From Chryseobacterium gleum (GTDB lineage: Bacteria; Bacteroidota; Bacteroidia; Flavobacteriales_D; Crocinitomicaceae): a stretch of DNA of 13,096 bases. Made by a program: the position numbers and the translations under genes. The stretch covers positions 1-13,096 of the forward strand of contig CALPUT020000037.1 of assembly GCA_943326825.2 (NCBI GenBank), read 5' to 3'. The notes under the pieces were generated by a model, which was not told the origin of the DNA, ran no database searches, and saw only the letters and a list, made by a program, of their open reading frames with translations. Position 1 is the first letter of the stretch. Each line of letters begins with the position of its first letter. Shown here piece after piece: positions 7,793-13,096 of this stretch.

Positions 7793-9243
7793 TTTTTCTT
7801 ACTGTTAATTTCGTGAATAAAATAGAACGTTTTATCTATTGTTTCATATTGTCCGTTTGGTTGAGGACCTAATGCTGGCGAAGAAACAATGTATCCAATT
7901 TGATCAATTAATACATAATATGGATAATTTTCAATCTTAAACTTTTTAAGAATAGGATCATTATCTTTTACTTCAAACTTATTCCAAGGAATTGTCGAAA
8001 GTGTTTTTTTTGTTTCTTCACTAGTGTTTGTATTTGATGGATAAATCGAAATGAAAACAACATCATTCTTATACGTTTCCTGTAATTTTTTCAATAAAGG
8101 AATTTCAGTATTACAATTTTCACTCAAAGGATTATAAAAATGAAGATATAAATGCTTTCCGTTGAAAGAGCTTAAATTAGTTGTCGTTCCATCTTGAGCT
8201 ATTAGACTAAATTCAGGAGATTTTGCTCCAGGTACTAATTCTAAAAGTCGATTTGAAGTGTTTTTTGCAATTATTTCATCATTTTTAAACATACTGTGTT
8301 TCGAAAGACTATCAAGTATTGAAAGAATATTATTTTGGTATTCAGCTCCTTTATAAAATTCTTCAGACAATAATTTAATCATTGCGATTTCTCGAATACG
8401 CAAGTTTATCAAGGTGTATTCACCACCAAGCGCTTTCATCAAAAGAGTTGGACTGCTTTTTTCAATTGCTAAATTTACACGAGCAGCTGTCTCAACATTA
8501 AATCGAGGCATTTGATTTTCGTAAAATTTAGATAAATATTGCATGTATGCATCGTTTTCATAACATACTGGTGTGTGTTTTAAATAAAAATCATGCTTTT
8601 CATACTTATTTCTAGTTCCAACATTTTGAATTTCATCCATTGAAGCAAATGTAAATTTTACATATGTTTTGAAAAAAGTACTTGTATCATTTTTATATGC
8701 TTTTTCAGCATTTAATTTGAACGTATCTAATTCTTTTGCAAATTCAATTGGCTTGCTATTTTTACTGTAATAGAAATTTCCAATGAAATCATCAACCCAG
8801 CGATCAAATCCCAAAATTTTATAATTGATGTCATTACTGTCTAATGAAAAGAAAGTCAATTCAACAGAGTTTCCACTTGGTCTGAAAGGATCATATTTAT
8901 CTTTTTCAGGAAATAAAACTTCATACTTAGCATGAGGTTGAATATATAAAAACGCTTTATTTTTATTCGAACGAATAATTAACTTTTCATTTTTAGGAGC
9001 TGTAATTTCAAATTGAAAAGTACTATCTTTTTTAACAGTTGTGCTTGAAATTAATTCTTCTGTTAACGTTAGATAGTCTTGAATTTTATAGATTTCAATT
9101 GATTTACCAATATAGGCCGGTGCATACCCCATAATAATTGTACTTTTCTCTTTCTGTCCATAAGAAAGGAAACTTAATCCAAGTGAAATAGCTATTAAAA
9201 AAAAGGATTTTATCATTGTAGCGTTTTTGTTAAATAGAAGCAT
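7789..9243 (-). CDS. exported TlpA-like thioredoxin-fold protein with degenerate SxxC active site
   Basis: Predicted periplasmic or envelope protein. A signal peptide is clear (hydrophobic FFLIAISLGLSFL, ending around SYGQ). The start may be the ATG at 9243 (484 residues) or the ATG at 9216 (codon 10, MIKSFFLIA), which gives a more typical signal peptide. Residues 34-110 look like the beta-sandwich (DUF4369-like) domain often found before TlpA domains. A helical middle region follows. The redoxin domain runs from about 337 to 480 (PGAKSPEFSL, then LYLHFYNPLSENCNTEIPLL). Where TlpA proteins have WCxxC, this one reads Ser374-Glu-Asn-Cys377, so the attacking cysteine is lost, while the cis-proline motif (NYPYYVLID, Pro441) is kept. 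A normal disulfide reductase activity is therefore doubtful. It follows coaD by 13 bp and is probably last in that operon. Confidence 0.85.
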   Translation of the reverse strand: MLLFNKNATMIKSFFLIAISLGLSFLSYGQKEKSTIIMGYAPAYIGKSIEIYKIQDYLTLTEELISSTTVKKDSTFQFEITAPKNEKLIIRSNKNKAFLYIQPHAKYEVLFPEKDKYDPFRPSGNSVELTFFSLDSNDINYKILGFDRWVDDFIGNFYYSKNSKPIEFAKELDTFKLNAEKAYKNDTSTFFKTYVKFTFASMDEIQNVGTRNKYEKHDFYLKHTPVCYENDAYMQYLSKFYENQMPRFNVETAARVNLAIEKSSPTLLMKALGGEYTLINLRIREIAMIKLLSEEFYKGAEYQNNILSILDSLSKHSMFKNDEIIAKNTSNRLLELVPGAKSPEFSLIAQDGTTTNLSSFNGKHLYLHFYNPLSENCNTEIPLLKKLQETYKNDVVFISIYPSNTNTSEETKKTLSTIPWNKFEVKDNDPILKKFKIENYPYYVLIDQIGYIVSSPALGPQPNGQYETIDKTFYFIHEINSKKN

Positions 9244-9256
9244 TAATTATACTATA

Positions 9257-9715
9257 TTAAACGAGAAGACTCGAATTTGTTACAAATTTTGTTATAGAAC
9301 CATTGTTCTTATATATTTCTCTAACAATTGATGCATTAATAGCGCTATATTGCTGATCAGTCAAAAAGAATATTGTTTCGATGGTTGAAATTTCTAAATT
9401 CATATGAGCAATAGATTTTTCATATTCAAAATCTTTAGAATCTCTTAAACCACGAATGATGTAATTTGCATTAATATCTGCACAAAAATCAACGGTCAAT
9501 TTATTGTATGTTGACACTCTAACATTATCATATTCTGTGAAAAGTGATTCAATATGTTTGATTCGTTTTTCAGTGTCAAATAAATATGTTTTTTGTTGAT
9601 TTACACCAATTCCAATTATTACTTCATCAAAAAGAGGTAAAGCTTTTTTTACAACAGCTTCATGCCCTTTCGTAAAAGGATCAAAAGAACCAGGAAATAA
9701 GGCGATTTTCTTCAT
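9257..9715 (-). CDS. coaD: phosphopantetheine adenylyltransferase
   Basis: Catalyses the fourth step of coenzyme A synthesis, the transfer of AMP from ATP to 4'-phosphopantetheine to give dephospho-CoA. It is a cytoplasmic nucleotidyltransferase of normal length (152 residues). Visible motifs are GSFDPFTKGHE (9-19, with the T/HxGH nucleotide-binding signature as TKGH), Lys42, RGLRDSKDFEYE (88-99) and SAINASIVREI (124-134), corresponding to the ISSSLVKE segment of the E. coli enzyme. The ATG at 9715 abuts the rsmD stop (TAAATG), so translation is likely coupled. Confidence 0.97.
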   Translation of the reverse strand: MKKIALFPGSFDPFTKGHEAVVKKALPLFDEVIIGIGVNQQKTYLFDTEKRIKHIESLFTEYDNVRVSTYNKLTVDFCADINANYIIRGLRDSKDFEYEKSIAHMNLEISTIETIFFLTDQQYSAINASIVREIYKNNGSITKFVTNSSLLV

Positions 9716-10270
9716 TTATTCATCATCTTTTGGGTCATTACTAAAAAAGCTAAAATGCACATTTCCATACAATCGTTTGTTTTCAAAAGACGGGTAATGT
9801 TCTAATTTAGTCTCTCTTCCATGTTCCACAATTAATACGCCATTTTCTTTTAATAAGTTTCTTTGAAATACGATCTCAACTATCTCATGATGAAATTTCA
9901 ACGCATAAGGTGGATCAGCAAAAATAATATCGTATTGATTAGTAGTTTTTAAAAGAAATTGAATAATATCTTGTTTAATGACTAATAAATCTTCTTCGAC
10001 ATCTAATTCTTTAGCATTTTGACGAATAAACTTAGTACAGAAAAAATCTTTATCAACTGCAGTCACTTTACCTGCTTCGCGTGATAAAAATTCAAATGTA
10101 ATATTTCCAGTACCTGCACATAAATCTAAAACATCAAAATCAACCAAAGAGTATCTATTCTCAATTAAATTGAAAACACCTTCTTTAGCATAATCTGTTG
10201 TTGGACGCGAGGGAAAGTTTTTTGGAACAGAAAATCTTCTTGATTTTAATTTGCCTCTAATTATACGCAC
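9716..10270 (-). CDS. rsmD: 16S rRNA (guanine(966)-N(2))-methyltransferase
   Basis: SAM-dependent methyltransferase that modifies G966 of 16S rRNA during small-subunit assembly. Family motifs are present: N-terminal MRIIRGKLKSRRF, RPTTDYAKEGVFN (22-34), SAM-binding DLCAGTGNI (49-57), the acidic loop end VDKD (72-75) and catalytic DPPY (119-122). The length of 184 is typical. Translation starts at a GTG at 10270, supported because the conserved family N-terminus begins exactly there. That codon overlaps the end of the DUF3822-like gene by 10 bp, and the stop abuts coaD, giving a tightly coupled DUF3822-rsmD-coaD unit. An rsmD-coaD neighbourhood is common across bacteria. Confidence 0.96.
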   Translation of the reverse strand: MRIIRGKLKSRRFSVPKNFPSRPTTDYAKEGVFNLIENRYSLVDFDVLDLCAGTGNITFEFLSREAGKVTAVDKDFFCTKFIRQNAKELDVEEDLLVIKQDIIQFLLKTTNQYDIIFADPPYALKFHHEIVEIVFQRNLLKENGVLIVEHGRETKLEHYPSFENKRLYGNVHFSFFSNDPKDDE

Positions 10271-11022
10271 TGGATATGAGAATTAAGTATTGTTTGCTTA
10301 TTGATTTCAACTTTTGAATCAACAATTTCTTTAAATTTTAATAACTTCGATTTTACTTCAATAATACACTCGTCATTTGCTCCAGAACCTTGTAGAATTG
10401 AAATTGAATTATTTTCGTTGAACATGTTTTTTTGTTGTAATGAAAATAAAACATGGTAAATAATATCATCAGAATTCAAATAATTAAAATTTGAATAAAA
10501 TTGTAATTCATTTTTATTTGACAATATTAAATTGAATGAATTTTCATGAATTACTATGATTGTTAAACTTTTTGAAAAAGAACTTTTGAAAATGCTCCTA
10601 AGAATAAAACTACCTTCATTTTGAATAACAATTCTAGGGAATTTAATAACAAAGAACGATTTAACCCACAATGGAATTTCAAAGATGTTTACTAAAGATA
10701 ATTCAGGTATGCGATTGTAATCAATGTGTGTTAATGGTATATTTTCACTAAAACTTAAGTTAAAAATATCTTCTGGTTTTACTTCACTAAATACATTACT
10801 TGGTATCAATGTTGACAATGGTGTATACCAAGACAAAGAATAATCATCAAAATCTCTTTCCTTGTATTTCTTTTCCTGAAAAATACGTTCTAATTGTTCT
10901 TTGTACTGGTAATCAATTTTTTCCTTGAAAAAAAAACTATCAATCGTTTCAATCAATCCATCTTGAATGGTAGTGAATTTTACAGAATTTTCAGAAAGTT
11001 CTATTGCTAATTGACTTTTCAT
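10261..11022 (-). CDS. DUF3822-like conserved protein, possibly actin-like fold
   Basis: A 253-residue cytoplasmic protein, assigned to DUF3822 from its sequence style and its place directly before rsmD, an arrangement I recall as usual in Bacteroidetes. No catalytic motif is evident. An N-terminal hairpin (QLAIELSENSVKFTTIQDG) and a second one near the middle (LTIIVIHENSFNLILSNKN), followed by a strand-helix, recall the two phosphate-loop hairpins of the ASKHA/PilM-like fold; this is inference. Upstream extension in this frame needs a TTG at 11043, which overlaps a good -7 promoter element, so the ATG at 11022 is chosen. The 3' end overlaps rsmD by 10 bp. Function unknown. Confidence 0.8.
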   Translation of the reverse strand: MKSQLAIELSENSVKFTTIQDGLIETIDSFFFKEKIDYQYKEQLERIFQEKKYKERDFDDYSLSWYTPLSTLIPSNVFSEVKPEDIFNLSFSENIPLTHIDYNRIPELSLVNIFEIPLWVKSFFVIKFPRIVIQNEGSFILRSIFKSSFSKSLTIIVIHENSFNLILSNKNELQFYSNFNYLNSDDIIYHVLFSLQQKNMFNENNSISILQGSGANDECIIEVKSKLLKFKEIVDSKVEINKQTILNSHIQCV

Positions 11023-11040
11023 TGCTTTTTTGTTCTTATA

Positions 11041-11048
11041 CAAATTTA
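11041..11048 (-). promoter_or_regulatory. -7 promoter element for the DUF3822-rsmD-coaD operon
   Basis: Read on the minus strand this is TAAATTTG, an exact match to TAnnTTTG, ending 18 nt before the ATG at 11022. Transcription would begin about 10-13 nt upstream of that ATG, giving a very short leader and excluding the upstream TTG start. No TTG is present at normal -33 spacing. Confidence 0.5.
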
Positions 11049-11063
11049 CAATTTAAAATTGTA
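11047..11063. repeat. 17-nt perfect palindrome abutting the DUF3822 promoter
   Basis: TACAATTT-A-AAATTGTA has eight-base perfect arms around one central base. It lies between the GLPGLI gene stop and the DUF3822 start and overlaps the first two bases of the -7 element. No T-run follows on either strand at the right place, so it does not look like an intrinsic terminator. It could be an operator, or chance in AT-rich DNA. Confidence 0.4.
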
Positions 11064-11074
11064 TATTTTATTAT

Positions 11075-11719
11075 TTAGTTTGAACCAACAACTTCTTTTA
11101 GAAATTGACTAAAACTAACACGTTTATAATTTGAAGGTATACCAAATAAATCTTTATTTGGCGTGGCTTTTTCCATGGAAACTAAAGTGTATAAAAATAT
11201 TCCATCTTCGGTAGTTATTGAATATTTTACAGGCAAACCAGGTATATCATTATAGGCATCTAAGTATTTGGGAGAAAAATCTTTAAGATATAAAATTTCG
11301 ATTGTGTTTTTTGTTGAAGAATTAATTAATTGTAACCTATTGGCTTTCATACCAGCTACTTTTCGTTTGCCAATTTTCTTTTTGTAAATAACTTTGTTTG
11401 TCATTTTAAAAGAAGAGCTATCTTGAATGCTTAAGTCAGTTTGAATAGCATAAAAATTATTCTTTGCTTCAAGAAGTAATATTGATTTATTGAAGACCAA
11501 ATGTTTTATTACAACTTGTTGACCTAGTTGATCTGAATAATTCTCTATTCGAACAATAGTATCATTCGTATAAATAGTCATTGTTTTAGGTTTAAATAGT
11601 TTTTGCAAGGCAGTATCTTGAATCTGAATTGAATAGACTAATTTTCCCTGAAATGATTTATAATCTTGGGAATAAATGATGAAAGGAAGCAAAATAATGA
11701 TCAACAATTTCAAACGCAT
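11075..11719 (-). CDS. GLPGLI family secreted protein
   Basis: A 214-residue exported protein of the Bacteroidetes-specific GLPGLI family, whose function is unknown. It has a classic signal peptide (MRLKLLIIILLPFIIYSQ, cleavage near residue 18), a beta-rich body beginning GKLVYSIQI, a central KKIGKRKVAGMKANRLQL segment, and the family hallmark at 158-165 (NDIPGLPV, GLP at 161-163) followed by the KYSI strand. No lipobox cysteine is seen, so it is probably periplasmic or outer-membrane associated rather than a lipoprotein. It is divergent from the arginase gene, and its stop lies 52 bp before the DUF3822 ATG, so partial read-through into that operon is possible. Confidence 0.82.
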   Translation of the reverse strand: MRLKLLIIILLPFIIYSQDYKSFQGKLVYSIQIQDTALQKLFKPKTMTIYTNDTIVRIENYSDQLGQQVVIKHLVFNKSILLLEAKNNFYAIQTDLSIQDSSSFKMTNKVIYKKKIGKRKVAGMKANRLQLINSSTKNTIEILYLKDFSPKYLDAYNDIPGLPVKYSITTEDGIFLYTLVSMEKATPNKDLFGIPSNYKRVSFSQFLKEVVGSN

Positions 11720-11773
11720 AGTCTTTTTTTAAGTATAATTTATTTTAATTTTCTCTTACAGTTATACTAAATT

Positions 11774-11781
11774 CAAAAATA
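11774..11781 (-). promoter_or_regulatory. candidate -7 element for the GLPGLI gene
   Basis: TATTTTTG on the minus strand matches TAnnTTTG and lies 54 bp before the ATG at 11719, implying a leader of about 48 nt. No TTG is seen at suitable -33 spacing. Confidence 0.35.
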
Positions 11782-11870
11782 GAGGTTATCACGATTCATT
11801 ATTTAATAAAAAAAGAAGCTTATTAACAGAATTTTCAACGTTGATAAACAAACTCATTCAATATTTACCT

Positions 11871-11887
11871 TGATTTTTTTAAAATCA
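11871..11887. repeat. palindrome upstream of the arginase -7 element
   Basis: TGATTTT-TTT-AAAATCA has perfect 7-base arms and ends 11 bp before the TACATTTG element, between the expected -33 and -7 positions. A second perfect palindrome, TCAACGTTGA, lies at 11835-11844. Either could bind a regulator, but base composition makes chance a real alternative. Confidence 0.3.
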
Positions 11888-11898
11888 CTATAATATCT

Positions 11899-11906
11899 TA
11901 CATTTG
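11899..11906 (+). promoter_or_regulatory. candidate -7 element for the arginase gene
   Basis: TACATTTG matches TAnnTTTG. Transcription would start near 11912, leaving about 10 nt before the first ATG (11922) or 19 nt before the second (11931). A TTG at 11870-11872 is 26 bp upstream, somewhat beyond normal spacing. The 202-bp region 11720-11921 is the divergent control region for both flanking genes and contains no gene. Confidence 0.45.
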
Positions 11907-11921
11907 TAATCTAGGAAATTA

Positions 11922-12884
11922 ATGGAAATAATGAAAAAAGATATTACTATACTAATTAATCGTTCAGAAATTACTGCAGGAACTAGAGGTTCATCTTTAG
12001 GACCTGATGCGGTTATAACTGCAGCCAGGAATAAGGGGAAATCCTTTTTTGGAGATTACCCAATAGAAGAAATCAAACATGTAAATCATTTATTAGACCA
12101 ACAAACAAAATACCAATATGCAAAAAGAATTGATGGATTGTTTTCGATTTATTCTTCTTTAAACGAGAGCGTTTCAAAATTATTATTAGCGAATAAATTT
12201 CCATTCGTGATTGCTGCTGATCATGGTTCAGCGGGTGGAACGATTGCTGGAATAAAAACAGCTTTTCCTGAAAAAAGATTAGGTATTATTTGGATCGATG
12301 CACATGCTGATATTCATACACCATATACAACACCATCGGGAAATATGCACGGAATGCCTTTGGCTACTGTTTTGAGTCAAGATAATTTAGCTTGTAAAAT
12401 CAATGATTTGTCAGATGAAACATTCGATTATTGGAACAAATTAAAAAATATTGGAGGTATTTCACCAAAAGCCAATCCAGAAGATCTTGTTTTTATAGCT
12501 GTTAGAGATACAGAAGAGCAAGAAGATGCAATCATGGATGAATTGAACATAAAAAATTATAAAGTTTCTGAAGTTCATGAAAAAGGAATCGCTAAGGTTA
12601 TTTCTGAAATAGAATCAAAATTAAACGACTGTGATATTATTTATGTTTCGTTTGATGTAGATTCTATGGATCCTGAAATGACATCTCACGGAACAGGGAC
12701 GCCAGTTAAAAATGGTTTATCACCAAAACAAGCCGAAGAAATTTTAAATTTGTTGGCTGCAAACGATAAAACAGTTTGTATTGAATTTGTTGAAGTAAAT
12801 CCATGTTTGGATGAAAAAATAAATAAAATGGCAGATGTTACTGCTGATTTAGTTGAATCAGTTTTAGAAACATTAGGTAAATAA
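11922..12884 (+). CDS. arginase family protein (ureohydrolase)
   Basis: Manganese-dependent ureohydrolase, most likely arginase (arginine to ornithine plus urea), cytoplasmic. Metal ligands can be read: His101 in AADHGS, the DAHAD motif at Asp126, His128 and Asp130, and Asp245/Asp247 in SFDVD. Substrate-site features are those of arginases: SGNMHGMP (139-146, equivalent to the SGNxHGMP motif), GTGTPVKNGLS (257-267) and EVNP (291-294). The first metal motif is ADHGS rather than the usual GGDHS, and about 20 extra residues (160-185) lie after the HGMP loop. Agmatinase or another family specificity cannot be fully excluded. The start may be the ATG at 11922 (AGGAAA 3 nt upstream) or 11931. It is divergent from the GLPGLI gene, and argS follows 21 bp downstream. 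Confidence 0.88.
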   Translation: MEIMKKDITILINRSEITAGTRGSSLGPDAVITAARNKGKSFFGDYPIEEIKHVNHLLDQQTKYQYAKRIDGLFSIYSSLNESVSKLLLANKFPFVIAADHGSAGGTIAGIKTAFPEKRLGIIWIDAHADIHTPYTTPSGNMHGMPLATVLSQDNLACKINDLSDETFDYWNKLKNIGGISPKANPEDLVFIAVRDTEEQEDAIMDELNIKNYKVSEVHEKGIAKVISEIESKLNDCDIIYVSFDVDSMDPEMTSHGTGTPVKNGLSPKQAEEILNLLAANDKTVCIEFVEVNPCLDEKINKMADVTADLVESVLETLGK

Positions 12885-12905
12885 AAGTATAATTTAAAAT
12901 TAAAG

Positions 12906-13096
12906 ATGAACACAAAAGTTTCTATCAATGAACAAATTAGATTGATTCTAATTGAAAATTCAGAAGTGTTATTTGGAACAAAAATTGATGAAAATTTAAT
13001 TCAATTTCAAAAAACAAGGAAAGAGGTAGAAGGTGATGTGACATTGGTAATTTTCCCTTTTGTAAAAGCATTAAAATGTTCTCCAATTGAAGCTGG
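12906..13096 (+). CDS. argS: arginyl-tRNA synthetase, N-terminal fragment (3' partial)
   Basis: The frame opens at the ATG at 12906 and runs off the window after 63 codons. The visible part matches the ArgS N-terminal (Add-1) domain that contacts the tRNA elbow: LIQFQKTRKEVEGDVTLVIF (31-50), followed by PFVKALKCSPIEA, corresponds to the family's FQxTRKEFEGDxTLVVFPF pattern. The catalytic HIGH and KMSK motifs lie beyond the edge. The 21-bp gap after the arginase-family stop and the shared strand suggest one transcript. Confidence 0.9.
   Translation, partial: MNTKVSINEQIRLILIENSEVLFGTKIDENLIQFQKTRKEVEGDVTLVIFPFVKALKCSPIEA

Noticed and set aside
11020..11043. TTG start giving seven extra residues to the DUF3822-like protein
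   Set aside because: The codon overlaps an exact TAnnTTTG promoter element, and a normal ATG lies at 11022.
12686..12928. Minus-strand frame over the arginase/argS junction
   Set aside because: It overlaps conserved arginase motifs and has no recognisable product.
1..13096. Mobile elements, CRISPR arrays, tRNA or rRNA genes, defence systems
   Set aside because: No transposase, integrase, spaced direct repeats, cloverleaf or known defence domain was found on reading both strands.

Overview
This is an ordinary-looking chromosomal segment of a low-GC member of the Bacteroidetes, most likely a flavobacterium-like marine or freshwater organism (Flavobacteriales; Crocinitomicaceae is a guess). 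The lineage is inferred from family content (GLPGLI family, a DUF3822-like gene next to rsmD, a ComA homologue, a degenerate TlpA-like protein), from several TAnnTTTG-type -7 promoter elements, and from weak or absent Shine-Dalgarno sequences. I see no insertion sequence, phage gene, CRISPR array, tRNA or rRNA.

Left arm, + strand (1-7792). A DEAD-box RNA helicase truncated by the window edge is followed 27 bp later by typA/bipA. Both families act in ribosome biogenesis, especially in the cold, and a strong intrinsic terminator closes the unit. After a 246-bp AT-rich gap comes a cytoplasmic TPR protein, then a compact three-gene block: a phosphosulfolactate synthase (ComA) homologue, a seven-bladed WD40 protein starting 1 bp after it, and a membrane-anchored DUF2459/TIGR02117-type protein overlapping the WD40 gene by 14 bp.

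Middle arm, - strand (11719 down to 7789). In transcription order: a secreted GLPGLI-type protein, a DUF3822-like protein with its own promoter, rsmD (GTG start overlapping the preceding stop), coaD (TAAATG junction), and an exported thioredoxin-like protein whose CxxC has become SxxC. The stop codons of this last gene and of the DUF2459 gene interlock in a shared TTAA, leaving no space between the convergent units.

Right arm, + strand (11922-13096). A 202-bp divergent intergenic region carries likely promoters for both directions. It leads into an arginase-family ureohydrolase and, 21 bp further, the start of argS (cut by the window end). The two share arginine as substrate.

Most genes are housekeeping or conserved Bacteroidetes genes. 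The least explained parts are the comA-like/WD40/DUF2459 block, the degenerate thioredoxin, the DUF3822-like protein and the arginase-argS pairing. I did not find convincing evidence of a wholly new system.
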